A stretch of DNA of 64,000 nt from the NCBI RefSeq assembly GCF_002207865.1, contig NZ_BDQM01000014.1, forward strand, positions 1 through 64,000, read 5' to 3'. Under the pieces are notes generated by a model. That model worked only from the letters and a program-made list of their open reading frames with translations, ran no database searches and was not told the origin of the DNA. Below are positions 16,877-26,659 of the stretch, one piece after another. Every line of letters begins with the position of its first letter. The stretch's first letter is position 1. The translations under genes were made by a program, and so were the position numbers. The DNA comes from Colwellia marinimaniae (GTDB taxonomy: Bacteria; Pseudomonadota; Gammaproteobacteria; Enterobacterales; Alteromonadaceae).

Positions 16877-17206
16877 ATGGCCGTTATTAATTGTCCGGGT
16901 TGTTCGAAAAAAATATCTGATAAAGCAAAAGCCTGTAATCACTGTAACCTTGATTTATCAGGCCTTGATGCCGGTAAAATTGCCAACCTGAATCGAGTTG
17001 ATCTGATTAATAAAACCCAAAATTTGATGAATTACTCATTTATCGCCATGCTGTTATTTTGTGGTGGCTTCTTATTTATGTTTTGGGAAGGTGTTGAATT
17101 AGGTAGCTGGCAACATGACTTAGCCATTGCCAGTACCATGCTCGGTTTTGTTCTGTACATAATCATCCGCTGTATGTTGCTCTTCACCAAGCATAAAGCG
17201 AGCTAG
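16877..17206 (+). CDS. Zinc-ribbon membrane protein of unknown function
   Basis: A 109-residue protein with an N-terminal zinc ribbon (C-P-G-C near residue 6 and C-N-H-C near residue 21), then a short helix and two hydrophobic segments (about residues 56-72 and 85-105). This is the common bacterial layout of a cytosolic zinc ribbon tethered to the membrane. The function is unknown. ATG at 16877; the leader AGTAGTTAA has no strong ribosome-binding site. The gene may be cotranscribed with the YeaC-like gene 90 bases downstream. Confidence 0.7.
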   Translation: MAVINCPGCSKKISDKAKACNHCNLDLSGLDAGKIANLNRVDLINKTQNLMNYSFIAMLLFCGGFLFMFWEGVELGSWQHDLAIASTMLGFVLYIIIRCMLLFTKHKAS

Positions 17207-17296
17207 GCTGTGCTAAGACAGCACGAATAAAACACGATAAATAACTAATATAACTAAATAATCATCTATTAATACTACTTAGATCTCGGAATTCTG

Positions 17297-17620
17297 ATGG
17301 ACTTACTTAACACCATAGACGCTATGTCAAATGACATGTACTTACGCTTAAAATGTGCTGCGGAAACTGGCAAGTGGCCTGAGGGCACTGTGGTTGATAA
17401 AGCCCAGCGCGCTACGGCTTTACAATTAAGTATGGCATATCAATCTAGGCACCTAGAAAGTGACCAAATGCTTACCATAGGCCCTGATGGTCATATAGTT
17501 GAAAAAAACAAACGCCAGTTAAAAGCCGAATTTTCTGGTGATAAGCCGGAAGAAAAAGTTAAAAAACGTAGTAAACCAACACAAGCGGATATCGCTTATT
17601 TCAGTAACCATGAGCTTTAA
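17297..17620 (+). CDS. YeaC-like protein (DUF1315)
   Basis: A 107-residue soluble protein matching E. coli YeaC/DUF1315: M-Y-L-R-L-K-C-A-A-E-T-G-K-W-P-E-G, then L-Q-L-S-M-A-Y-Q-S-R-H, then I-G-P-D-G-H-I-V. The C-terminal tail is highly charged (K-P-E-E-K-V-K-K-R-S-K). The family has no established function. It lies 53 bases upstream of the large DUF349 gene with no terminator between, so the two are probably one transcript. Confidence 0.85.
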   Translation: MDLLNTIDAMSNDMYLRLKCAAETGKWPEGTVVDKAQRATALQLSMAYQSRHLESDQMLTIGPDGHIVEKNKRQLKAEFSGDKPEEKVKKRSKPTQADIAYFSNHEL

Positions 17621-17673
17621 CTATGAACTTAAATTTCATGGTTATTTTCCAACGGAATGAAACCAAATAAACT

Positions 17674-20568
17674 ATGATTTTCTCCTCCTTTTTTAAAACA
17701 AAAGCCAATTGGCAACATAAAGACACCACGGTACGAATCACGGCCATTAATAGTGAGTTATCCGTGGATAACAGCGAACAACTGGCTATTTTAACCGATC
17801 TTATTCAACAAGATAGCAGTGATTTAGTGCGCCGTGCCGCATTGATTAAGGTGGCCTCTTTTGACTGTTACCTTGACGCTAGCCATAATAACTCTCAAGC
17901 GAAGGTAAAACAATTTGCCGGTAAACAAGTTCATGATATTTTAGCGACCGATCACAAAATTGTGCTTTGCGCTGAGAAGAAACAGAATATATTAGCTAAA
18001 CAAGCGCAAAACCCGATACTTGGCACCGTTCTATTAGAAGCATGGCTAGCCCATGAACAAGACAGTGCAATTATGATTGCGCTTTATCAACAAATTAGTG
18101 CCCGTAAAACATCTACACATTTATTAAGTCATAGCTTTAGTCAAAAACAAAACCCTGAGTTTCAAACTTACTTACTTAGCCAAGTTGATGACAGCAAAGT
18201 ATTAGAGAAACTGAGTAAAAAAGTTTGTAACGATACTTTAGCTCAACAAGTTAACCATAAACTCGCCGCTATTCAGGCGGCTGTTGAAAAGCCAAAAAAA
18301 TTAGCCAAAACAATACAACTTGTTTTAGCCAAATTACAAGCGCTAAAAGATGTTGCAGACTATGGTGAATATAAAAAGCGGAAGTCACGGTTAATTGATG
18401 AATGGCAAGTGCTGGAGCCTGAACATGAAGTTTTTAGTGCCGAAGAACGCAGCATTTTTAATGATAAGTACCAAGGTATAATAAACCATCTGGAAAAATT
18501 GTTTATCGCCAAAGCTGAAAGTTATCAGCAACAAATCATTATCGATAAACTAGCCCATGATAAACAGCGAGACAAAAAAGATTTTACTCAACAGCTTAAT
18601 CACATTAGCCAAGCGATAACAACGGCGGTATTTTCAAGTGATAATCTGGATGAAGAACAATTTTTAGGCTCGCTCGGTCAGTTAAATACAGCTATTGAAG
18701 CCTCGGTTCTGAATAAAGACGAGCAACAAGTCTTTATCTTACAAGTTAAGCAATTAACTAAACGTTTAGGTCAAATACCTGAGATTGCCGAGTCGGTTAG
18801 CCAAGCGACGAATTTAATCTCTAAAATATCGCAACTTACTTTGCCGACATCATTGCAAGAGTTAAATACTCGTCAAGAAACCTATCATGACTGGCTAATA
18901 ACATGGCGTTTAATTGAACAAAAAACGGCGGGCATTTTGCCTGAGTCTATTGTGCAAGCGCAAAAACAAATAGTCAGTACTTGGCAAGGGGGGTTAAAAC
19001 CCTTACAAAGTCAGCAAAAAGAATTGTTTTTTGTGCATAAGAAAAAACTACAAGATATAAAACGCCTACTTAACAATGGTAAATTTAAGGTTTGCTTTGG
19101 TTTATTTAAGGGCGTAAAAGAGAATATTGACCAGTTATCCGCACAGCAAAAGCAACAACTGCAACGTGATTTTGACCAAGTTAGCGAAAAAATGACTGAG
19201 CTTAGCGATTGGGAACACTATATCGCTACGCCACGTAAACAAGAATTATTACTAGCAGTGCAAGCACTGGTTGATACGCCGCTTGATAATCCAAATGAAC
19301 AAGCCGAAAAAGTTAAAGCCTACCGCAGCACATGGAATTCGTTGGGTCATGCCGATGAAGATATTGATAAACAATTGAATGAGCAGTTTAACCAACGTTG
19401 TGAACAAGCTTTTGCCCCTTGTCGATTATTCTATGCTGAGCAAGATAAAATACGTCAGCAGCATTTAGAGCAGCGTAACAATATATTAGCGCAAGTGGAG
19501 CAACTGGTTACCGAGCTTAATAAGGCAGAAGAGACGCAGAGTGTCGATTTTAAAAAGCTTGATGGCAAACTTAATACTATACAACAGCACTGGAAAAATG
19601 CCGGCGAAGTAGATCGTAACCAGTACAAAAAATTACAACAGCAATTCAAAAATACTATTGCGCCGGTAAAAAGTGCCATTGGTGCCTTTCATTTAACTAA
19701 TAGCAAAGAGAAACAAGCACTAATAGTTAAAGCGCAGCAGTTAATTGCCAGTGATGATATTTTTGCTGCTATTGACTCAGCCAAACAATTACAGCAATCA
19801 TGGCGTGAAGTCGGCTTTGCCGGCAATCATCAAGAGAGTCAGTTATGGCAGAAGTTTCGTCAGGTGAACGATGAATTATTTGCCAAAAGACAAGTGTTAA
19901 AGTCAGAGCAACAAGCGGCCTTATCTAATCAACAGCAAGCATATGATGAAAAAGTGTCAACAATAGCAGAGTCACTTATTTCATTCACTAATCAAGCAGC
20001 TAATAAAGAAGTAGAGCCAGAAAATAAGCAAACCCTACAAGACATTGAGCAACAGGCCGAAGCGCTACTTACCGAAGTTATTGCTAATAAACCCGTTATT
20101 AAAGTTGCGGTGGCTCGTCTTGAAAAAATCATCAAACAAGTTGAGCAATTAATTAAAAGTAATAGACAAGTTAAGGAACAACAACGTTGGTTAAACTTGT
20201 TTGAGTTAATGTCTTTACAGGCTCAAAGCAATCAAGATGTTGAGGCTTTAACTGCGTCGGCTATGGTTAATAAACTAAGTAGCTTTTGGCAAAAACGTTG
20301 GCAAGAGCATGTTAAGTTATCAGAGCAAGTTCAAGGTGGTCATCGTCTCGATAAGACCTTAGAAATTGAAATACTTGGCAAAAGTGAATCGCCAGCAGAG
20401 TTAGCTGACCAGCGTATGAAAGTTCAAGTACAATTAATGCAAGAGCAAATGCTTTCTGGTATCGATATTGACCTCAGTAAATTACTGGTCGATTGGTTGA
20501 TGTTGGGTACCCTTACTGAAGGTGATTTACCGTTAATTAGACGATTAAAAGCCATTTATTGCCAATAG
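17674..20568 (+). CDS. Large DUF349 repeat protein
   Basis: A 964-residue soluble, almost wholly helical protein with several DUF349 repeats. Each repeat is about 75 residues, with a conserved Trp in signatures such as Q-H-W-K-N-A-G, Q-Q-S-W-R-E-V-G-F-A-G and Y-R-S-T-W-N-S-L-G-H-A. The Gln content is very high and long coiled coils are likely. DUF349 proteins occur singly in many Alteromonadales and other bacteria; their function is not established to my knowledge. No signal peptide. ATG at 17674, closely downstream of the YeaC-like gene. It is followed by a 36-bp perfect palindrome. Confidence 0.85.
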   Translation: MIFSSFFKTKANWQHKDTTVRITAINSELSVDNSEQLAILTDLIQQDSSDLVRRAALIKVASFDCYLDASHNNSQAKVKQFAGKQVHDILATDHKIVLCAEKKQNILAKQAQNPILGTVLLEAWLAHEQDSAIMIALYQQISARKTSTHLLSHSFSQKQNPEFQTYLLSQVDDSKVLEKLSKKVCNDTLAQQVNHKLAAIQAAVEKPKKLAKTIQLVLAKLQALKDVADYGEYKKRKSRLIDEWQVLEPEHEVFSAEERSIFNDKYQGIINHLEKLFIAKAESYQQQIIIDKLAHDKQRDKKDFTQQLNHISQAITTAVFSSDNLDEEQFLGSLGQLNTAIEASVLNKDEQQVFILQVKQLTKRLGQIPEIAESVSQATNLISKISQLTLPTSLQELNTRQETYHDWLITWRLIEQKTAGILPESIVQAQKQIVSTWQGGLKPLQSQQKELFFVHKKKLQDIKRLLNNGKFKVCFGLFKGVKENIDQLSAQQKQQLQRDFDQVSEKMTELSDWEHYIATPRKQELLLAVQALVDTPLDNPNEQAEKVKAYRSTWNSLGHADEDIDKQLNEQFNQRCEQAFAPCRLFYAEQDKIRQQHLEQRNNILAQVEQLVTELNKAEETQSVDFKKLDGKLNTIQQHWKNAGEVDRNQYKKLQQQFKNTIAPVKSAIGAFHLTNSKEKQALIVKAQQLIASDDIFAAIDSAKQLQQSWREVGFAGNHQESQLWQKFRQVNDELFAKRQVLKSEQQAALSNQQQAYDEKVSTIAESLISFTNQAANKEVEPENKQTLQDIEQQAEALLTEVIANKPVIKVAVARLEKIIKQVEQLIKSNRQVKEQQRWLNLFELMSLQAQSNQDVEALTASAMVNKLSSFWQKRWQEHVKLSEQVQGGHRLDKTLEIEILGKSESPAELADQRMKVQVQLMQEQMLSGIDIDLSKLLVDWLMLGTLTEGDLPLIRRLKAIYCQ

Positions 20569-20631
20569 GGATAATTGGCAATAAACTCAGAAAGTTGCTG
20601 AACTAAGAAGAAGGCCAAAGCATAAAATTAG

Positions 20632-20667
20632 AAATCAGTTTACCTCATTAATGAGGTAAACTGATTT
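20632..20667. terminator. 36-bp perfect palindrome downstream of the DUF349 gene
   Basis: Two 18-bp arms (AAATCAGTTTACCTCATT and its complement) meet with no spacer, 63 bases after the stop. The end TGATTTGTTT gives only a modest T-tract. It is likely a terminator but could bind a dimeric regulator. The rest of the interval to 20954 shows nothing definite. Confidence 0.55.
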
Positions 20668-20954
20668 GTTTACCAGTCAATTTATATCCCGATAGGATAT
20701 AGCAGTAGCATCACTTGTTATAATCCCCAGTAAAATCATTGTTATTCATTTCCGTCTTTGTGACTAACACCTAGGCTAGCTATTTATTGACTTTAACCAT
20801 AATAGTAGGAGAAACAGCTAGGTACCCCAATATAAAGTTGTTTTCGAGCTTCTTAAAAGCTAAATACCGTGCTAAATTAAATTTGTTTATAAAGCCAGAT
20901 CCTTGTCCGCACTAATTTAATCGACTTGGCATAACTACTGTTTAAGGACGTTTT

Positions 20955-21137
20955 ATGAAAATAATTTATCCATTACTTTGCCTGTTTTTACTATCGTCCT
21001 GTGTTTATTATGGCGTGCAGCGAGACTTTGGTGGCGACCCATCGGCACCATGTACTAATGGTTCAAGTAAACAAAATGCACAATGTAAGGCAGAATTAAA
21101 AGCGGTTAATAGTGAAATAGCTAAGACAGTTAAGTAG
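20955..21137 (+). CDS. Small lipoprotein of unknown function
   Basis: A 60-residue precursor with a lipoprotein signal: M-K-I-I-Y-P, a hydrophobic core, then the lipobox L-L-S-S-C with the modified Cys at residue 16. The mature 45 residues hold two more cysteines (A-P-C-T-N-G and A-Q-C-K-A), which could form a disulfide, and a short C-terminal helix. TAAGGA lies 10 bases upstream of the ATG. No family recognised. Confidence 0.65.
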   Translation: MKIIYPLLCLFLLSSCVYYGVQRDFGGDPSAPCTNGSSKQNAQCKAELKAVNSEIAKTVK

Positions 21138-21193
21138 TCGTTAATAAAATAATCACAAACCATCTTGTTTTACAATATTTACCAGGGGTTTAT

Positions 21194-21682
21194 ATGATAA
21201 GGGCAGTACAAGAGCAAGATGCTCAAGTCATTAGCGATATTTACAATCATTATATTACCAATACTGTGATCACCTTTGAAGAAGAGCCGCTTAGCTCACA
21301 AGATATCAGTAACCGTATGAGGACAATTGAGTCCGCTGATTTACCTTGGCTTGTTAGCCTAGATAAATCAGGGCAAGTCTTGGGTTATGCTTATGCCAGT
21401 AAATGGCGGGATCGTTACTCCTATCGATTTTCAGTTGAAGTCACTGTCTATTTATCGCCAGAGCATGCGGGCAAAGGCTTGGGTAGCCAGTTGTATCAAG
21501 CCTTATTTAATGAGCTAAAAGACAAAAACATCCACAGTGTTATCGGGGGGATCACTTTACCCAATGCGGTTAGTGTTGCTGTGCATGAAAAGTTTGCCAT
21601 GAAAAAAGTTGCTCACTTTAAAGAGGTGGGTTTTAAATTCAATCAGTGGTTAGATGTTGGTTATTGGCAGGGCACACTCTAG
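21194..21682 (+). CDS. GNAT acetyltransferase, phosphinothricin acetyltransferase-like
   Basis: A 162-residue GCN5-type N-acetyltransferase. It starts I-R-A-V-Q-E-Q-D and has I-Y-N-H-Y-I-T-N-T-V-I-T-F-E-E-E near residue 18, the hallmark of the phosphinothricin/methionine-sulfone acetyltransferase subgroup. The acetyl-CoA loop is H-A-G-K-G-L-G-S near residue 95, and F-K-F-N-Q-W-L-D-V-G-Y-W-Q lies near the end. Such enzymes acetylate amino acids or analogues carrying a free amine. AGGGG lies 7 bases upstream of the ATG. Probably monocistronic. Confidence 0.88.
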   Translation: MIRAVQEQDAQVISDIYNHYITNTVITFEEEPLSSQDISNRMRTIESADLPWLVSLDKSGQVLGYAYASKWRDRYSYRFSVEVTVYLSPEHAGKGLGSQLYQALFNELKDKNIHSVIGGITLPNAVSVAVHEKFAMKKVAHFKEVGFKFNQWLDVGYWQGTL

Positions 21683-21752
21683 TCTTCACTTTTAGTGATC
21701 TGTAAGTAAGTACAGGTAATTAATCGATAATTCAGCTAATCAAGCAATAAAA

Positions 21753-24700
21753 ATGTATAAGGTACTTCTCATGATGTTGAAAACCATACCGTCAAAAAAA
21801 CTACTGCTCTCAGGCGTCGCTCTGAGTGTATTATTAGCACTGCCAACTGTCTTTGCTCAAGCAGAGGTTAAAATTAACGACCAGAGCACTACCGACGTTA
21901 GCGCAAAAGAAGCGCCAGAAAAATGGTCTGTTAATGAGCCACAAGGTGAGTTTACCACCGCCAAAATCGACGTTCGCTCAGGTACTTGGATGAATGTTGA
22001 TTTAAGCCCTGATGGTAAAACCATTGTTTTTGATTTATTGGGTGATATTTATACTATGCCTGCTTCAGGTGGCGAAGCGAAAGCATTAATGACTGATATT
22101 GCTTGGCAAATGCAACCACGCTTTAGCCCAGATGGTAAATATATAGCCTTTACTTCTGATGAAGATGGTGGCGATAATTTATGGATAATGCAAGCTGATG
22201 GCAGTAATGCTAAAGCGGTAAGCACAGAAAAATTCCGTTTATTAAACAGTCCAGCATGGTCACCCGATGGTAATTACCTGGTTGGCCGTAAACATTATAC
22301 CGGTACTCGTTCTTTGGGCGCGGGTGAAGTGTGGATGTACCATAAGTCGGGTGGTAATGGCGTTATGTTAACCAAACGTCCCAATGAGCAAAAAGATTTA
22401 GGTGAACCGGCCTTCTCACCTGATGGCAAATATGTCTATTTCTCCCAAGATGCTACCCCGGGTAAAACCTTCCATTATTCGAAAGACTCGGAAAAGGGCA
22501 TTTATAAAATTAAACGTCTAGAGCTTGAAACCGGTGAAATAAAAGTCATCGTTTCAGGTAAAGGTGGTGCGATCAGACCAACACTTTCACCGGATGGTAA
22601 GTACCTAGCCTTTATTAGTCGTGATGATTTTCAATCAAATTTATACCTATATGATCTTAAAAGTGGCGCTCACACTAAAATTTATGACGGTTTAGACCGT
22701 GATATGCAAGAAACATGGGCTATTCATGGTGTTTACCCAACGATGGCTTGGACGCCAGAAAGTGATGCCTTAATTTTCTGGGCAGGTGGAAAAATCAATA
22801 AAGTATCGCTTGCAACCAAAAAAGCTACAGTAATTGAATTTCATGTAAAAACAGAAAAGAAAATTCAACTAGCGCTACGTTTTCCTCAAGACTTAGACCA
22901 AAAGGTCTTTGATACCAAAATGTTACGTGATGTTAAAATATCACCGAATGGTAAAAAAGTGGTCTTTGAATCCATGGGTCATATTTTTATAAAAACCCTA
23001 CCAAACGGTAAAGCTAAGCGTTTAACTAAACAAAAAAGTCAGTTTGAATTAAATCCAAGTTTTTCACGTGACGGCAAAAAAATTGTTTATGTCAGTTGGG
23101 ATGATAAAAAACTTGGCCAAGTACGAGTGGTCTCTAGTCGAGGTGGTAAAGGTAAAGTCATTACTCGTGAGCCAGGAAAATACGTTGAGCCAAGCTTTTC
23201 ACCAGACGGTAAAACCATTGTTTATCGTAAAGTGCGTGGTGGCAATATTATCGATCCTACTTGGGGCTTAAACCCTGGTATATATGCGGTATCAGCCAAG
23301 GGTGGTAAGGCTAAACTTGTCACCGAAAGTGGTTTACAACCACATTTTGGCGCACGAAATGATCGTATCTATGTAACGCGTAACGGAGAAAAACCCCATA
23401 TTGCTCGTATTGATTTAGATGGTCAGCATGATACCAAGTTATATCAAGGTGAGTTTTCTTCAGAATACCGGGTCTCGCCCGATGGTAAATACCTTGCTTT
23501 TGCCGAGCGCTTTAAAGTATTTGTTACCCCCTTGGTAGAGCGTGGTGATGTTATAGATATTGGTCCTAAAGCAAAAAACTTACCGGTAGAGCAGTTATCA
23601 ATTCGTGCTGGTGAAGGTATTAATTGGAATGGTAAATCTAACCAGATTTATTGGAGTCTAGGTGCTGATTTATACCAAAGCTCAGTGCAAGGTTTATTTG
23701 ATATCAGTGCTAAAGTTAGTGAGCAAGAAAAAGAGCAACAGGCGGATAAGAGCGCTAGCCAAGTTAAAAACAAAGTTAAAGTTACTAATTTAAGTTATCA
23801 GCAAAAAGTAGATATTCCATCGGGTCGAGTTGCCTTTGTTGGCGGTACTGTTATCACTATGGACGGAGAGCAAGTGATTGAAAATGGCGTTGTTCTGGTC
23901 GAGGGCAACAAAATTACCGCGGTGGGTACAAAAGCGCACGTTAAGATCCCCAGTGATGCATATGTCATTGATATAACAGGAAAAACAATAATGCCGGGGT
24001 TAATCGACGCCCATGCCCATGGCTCACAAGGCAGTAATGAAATTATTCCCCAGCAAAACTGGAAAAACTATGCCGGCTTAGCCTTAGGTGTCACCACCAT
24101 TCATGATCCTTCAAACGACACCACAGAGTTCTTTGCCGCTAGTGAAATGCAAAAAGCCGGTAAGATAGTCGCCCCACGCTTATTCTCTACCGGTGCTATT
24201 TTATATGGCGCCACTATTCCTGGCTATACGTCACATGTGGATAGTCTTGATGATGCTAAATTTCACGTTGAACGGTTAAAAGCGGCCGGGGCTTTTAGTG
24301 TCAAAAGTTATAATCAACCACGCCGTGACCAACGCCAACAATTTATTCAAGCCGCGCGTGAATTAGAAATGATGGTTGTGCCAGAAGGTGGCTCATTACT
24401 GCAACATAACTTAACCATGGTAGTTGATGGCCATACTACGTTAGAACATTCAATTGCTACGGCTAAAATTTATGATGATATCAAGCAGTTATGGTCACAA
24501 TCAAACATGGCTTATACACCAACCATGGGGGTTGCTTATGGTGGTATTTCCGGTGAACATTATTGGTACGATACCACCAATGTTTGGCAGCATCCGCGTT
24601 TAAGTAAATATGTGCCGAGTGAAGTTTTAGATCCCCGTGCTATGCGTCGACCAAAAGCGCCGCTTCATCATTACAATCATTTCAATGTCGCTAAAGTGGC

Positions 24701-25061
24701 GAAAGAAATGCAAGACTTAGGCATTGAAGTTAACGCCGGTGGTCACGGCCAACGTGAAGGTTTAGCCATGCACTGGGAAATGTGGATGATGGTACAGGGT
24801 GGTATGACACCACTGCAAGCCATTCGTACCGCAACCATTTCACCGGCAAGAACGCTTGGTTTGGATAAAGACTTAGGCTCACTCACCGTGGGTAAACTTG
24901 CCGATATGATTGTTATTGATGGCGATGTCAGGAATGACATTCGCTTAAGTGATAAGGTTACCCATACCATGATTAATGGCCGTTTATATAACGCTGAAAC
25001 CATGAATGAAATAGGTAACTATGATAATAAGCGTGAAAAATTCTATTTTGAAGATAAGTAG
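21753..25061 (+). CDS. Exported TolB-like beta-propeller / amidohydrolase fusion
   Basis: A 1102-residue protein with a signal peptide (L-L-L-S-G-V-A-L-S-V-L-L-A-L-P-T-V-F-A). About 600 residues of PD40/WD40-like propeller repeats follow (recurring S-P-D-G-K), then an imidazolonepropionase-type amidohydrolase barrel. The metal motif H-A-H is at residues 754-756 in G-L-I-D-A-H-A-H-G, with E-H-S and G-G-H-G-Q-R-E-G further on. It probably hydrolyses a cyclic amide, peptide or related substrate in the periplasm. AAGG at 21758 suggests translation may start at the ATG at 21771 instead of 21753, which would shorten the signal peptide slightly. Confidence 0.85.
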   Translation: MYKVLLMMLKTIPSKKLLLSGVALSVLLALPTVFAQAEVKINDQSTTDVSAKEAPEKWSVNEPQGEFTTAKIDVRSGTWMNVDLSPDGKTIVFDLLGDIYTMPASGGEAKALMTDIAWQMQPRFSPDGKYIAFTSDEDGGDNLWIMQADGSNAKAVSTEKFRLLNSPAWSPDGNYLVGRKHYTGTRSLGAGEVWMYHKSGGNGVMLTKRPNEQKDLGEPAFSPDGKYVYFSQDATPGKTFHYSKDSEKGIYKIKRLELETGEIKVIVSGKGGAIRPTLSPDGKYLAFISRDDFQSNLYLYDLKSGAHTKIYDGLDRDMQETWAIHGVYPTMAWTPESDALIFWAGGKINKVSLATKKATVIEFHVKTEKKIQLALRFPQDLDQKVFDTKMLRDVKISPNGKKVVFESMGHIFIKTLPNGKAKRLTKQKSQFELNPSFSRDGKKIVYVSWDDKKLGQVRVVSSRGGKGKVITREPGKYVEPSFSPDGKTIVYRKVRGGNIIDPTWGLNPGIYAVSAKGGKAKLVTESGLQPHFGARNDRIYVTRNGEKPHIARIDLDGQHDTKLYQGEFSSEYRVSPDGKYLAFAERFKVFVTPLVERGDVIDIGPKAKNLPVEQLSIRAGEGINWNGKSNQIYWSLGADLYQSSVQGLFDISAKVSEQEKEQQADKSASQVKNKVKVTNLSYQQKVDIPSGRVAFVGGTVITMDGEQVIENGVVLVEGNKITAVGTKAHVKIPSDAYVIDITGKTIMPGLIDAHAHGSQGSNEIIPQQNWKNYAGLALGVTTIHDPSNDTTEFFAASEMQKAGKIVAPRLFSTGAILYGATIPGYTSHVDSLDDAKFHVERLKAAGAFSVKSYNQPRRDQRQQFIQAARELEMMVVPEGGSLLQHNLTMVVDGHTTLEHSIATAKIYDDIKQLWSQSNMAYTPTMGVAYGGISGEHYWYDTTNVWQHPRLSKYVPSEVLDPRAMRRPKAPLHHYNHFNVAKVAKEMQDLGIEVNAGGHGQREGLAMHWEMWMMVQGGMTPLQAIRTATISPARTLGLDKDLGSLTVGKLADMIVIDGDVRNDIRLSDKVTHTMINGRLYNAETMNEIGNYDNKREKFYFEDK

Positions 25062-25213
25062 TAGCTAGATTATTTGGTAGCAGCTAACACTTAAACCTGC
25101 ACCTGCAACTAGCTTGGGGATAAAATAATAAAGTCAGCAAACAGATGTGCTGGCTTTTTATTTTAATCAACATAAAGAGTTAACCATTACCCTCATTAAA
25201 AGGAAATTAACGG

Positions 25214-25432
25214 GTGAAAGATACTTTACAAGAAAAAATTATCGCCGTATGTGATAAAAAAATTGCCCAGAAAGGCACTAATGTCGGTTTATCATTTTAT
25301 GCATTCTTTGCTAACAAAAATGATGATGCTGAGTTATTGATGGAAGCGGCAACCTGGTGGATTATCACCCATAAGCTTGATCACTTTGAAAAAGCATTAA
25401 AAATTAAAGCGTTAGTAATTTCTGAGCGCTAG
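25214..25432 (+). CDS. Small conserved-type protein of unknown function
   Basis: A 72-residue soluble helical protein with G-L-S-F-Y-A-F-F-A-N-K-N-D-D and a Trp pair in A-A-T-W-W-I. It looks like an uncharacterised DUF family (possibly DUF6500), which I recall only faintly. It starts with GTG at 25214, behind AAGGAAA. No membrane segment or cysteine cluster. It stands alone, about 150 bases after the amidohydrolase gene. Confidence 0.6.
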   Translation: MKDTLQEKIIAVCDKKIAQKGTNVGLSFYAFFANKNDDAELLMEAATWWIITHKLDHFEKALKIKALVISER

Positions 25433-25639
25433 CTGAGGCTGCTAATCATGGCTTAGCTTTAATTTCGTGTCACTAGACATTTTAGCAAAGAGCAGTGCCG
25501 CAATTACCTTAAAATGAGTCTTGTCATCAAAATACCCTTTTAGCGTCATATTATCGTCATAAAAGGTGCGTATTCTTTTTACACAGTTAGTCATGAAAAA
25601 ATGACGTCTTAATTCAACGCTGTGTTCGGAGTATATATA

Positions 25640-26485
25640 ATGACAAACAAAGTGATACTTATTGTTCTTGATGGTTTAGCGTTTAAAGTTGCCGAGCAAT
25701 GCATGGGATTTGTTCAGGCATTAAAGGAGCAAAAACGGGCTACACTTTACAAGGTACAATGTGAATTACCCTCAATGTCTCGTCCACTATACGAGACTAT
25801 CCTAACGGGGGTGACACCAGCAATTAGCGGCATAGTTCACAACCAAGTGATACGGAATTCCAACCAAAAAAGTGTTTTTAGCTTGGCTCGCGCAGCGGGG
25901 TTGTCAACCGCTGCCGCTGCCTTTCATTGGTTTAGCGAACTGTATAATCAAAGCCCTTACAATGCGATACGCGATCGCCATACCGTAGATACCGAACAAC
26001 TCATTCAATATGGTTCTTTTTATCATGATGGGCAATACTTGTACCTTGATGCTGAATTATTACGCCGCCGCTATAATCCTGACTTTCTCTTGATTCATCC
26101 GATGAGTATTGATGAAGCGGGTCATCGGTCTGGCCTTGATAGTTCTCATTACCGCAACACCACCCGCAAATCAGACAAAGAGCTATCCGAATACCTGCCA
26201 ATTTGGATTGAAGCCGGATACCAAATTATAATTACCGCAGATCATGGTATGAATAAGGATAAAAGCCATGGCGGCTCTTTAGCAGAAGAACGAGATATTC
26301 CCTTATATGTTATTGGCGACCGTTTCTCTCACCAAGCAGGTTGCACACCAAAACAAACCGATATTTGTGGGGTCATTTGTGAACTGTTGGGCATCCTCGA
26401 TCATAATAAATCGGTGACTGAAAATTTATTGCTAAATGAAGGCTATCACCGATTAGAACAAACAATCATTAGGGCTGTTTGCTAA
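25640..26485 (+). CDS. Alkaline-phosphatase-superfamily phosphodiesterase/phosphatase
   Basis: A 281-residue protein of the alkaline phosphatase / nucleotide pyrophosphatase superfamily. Metal-binding and nucleophile regions are visible: V-L-D-G-L near residue 9, P-S-M-S-R-P-L-Y-E-T-I-L-T-G (putative Thr nucleophile), M-S-I-D-E-A-G-H and A-D-H-G-M-N-K-D-K-S-H-G-G. There is no signal peptide, so it is probably cytoplasmic; the substrate is unknown. The ATG at 25640 is chosen because CGGAG lies 8-12 bases upstream; an earlier GTG at 25622 overlaps that site. An ATP-grasp ligase gene follows on the same strand. Confidence 0.8.
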   Translation: MTNKVILIVLDGLAFKVAEQCMGFVQALKEQKRATLYKVQCELPSMSRPLYETILTGVTPAISGIVHNQVIRNSNQKSVFSLARAAGLSTAAAAFHWFSELYNQSPYNAIRDRHTVDTEQLIQYGSFYHDGQYLYLDAELLRRRYNPDFLLIHPMSIDEAGHRSGLDSSHYRNTTRKSDKELSEYLPIWIEAGYQIIITADHGMNKDKSHGGSLAEERDIPLYVIGDRFSHQAGCTPKQTDICGVICELLGILDHNKSVTENLLLNEGYHRLEQTIIRAVC

Positions 26486-26659
26486 GTTTTCCTTGCTAAA
26501 AAAGCCTAAGACGTACTATTACCTTAGTATTATTTACTTTACCTCACTATTTTACCCAGTGTCCGTACTTAGACTTTCTGGGTGAAATTAAAACAGCAAC
26601 CTATTTATTTTAGTCAATTAAAATTTAGACAGATTATTTATTTGTTGCAGGAAATAATA

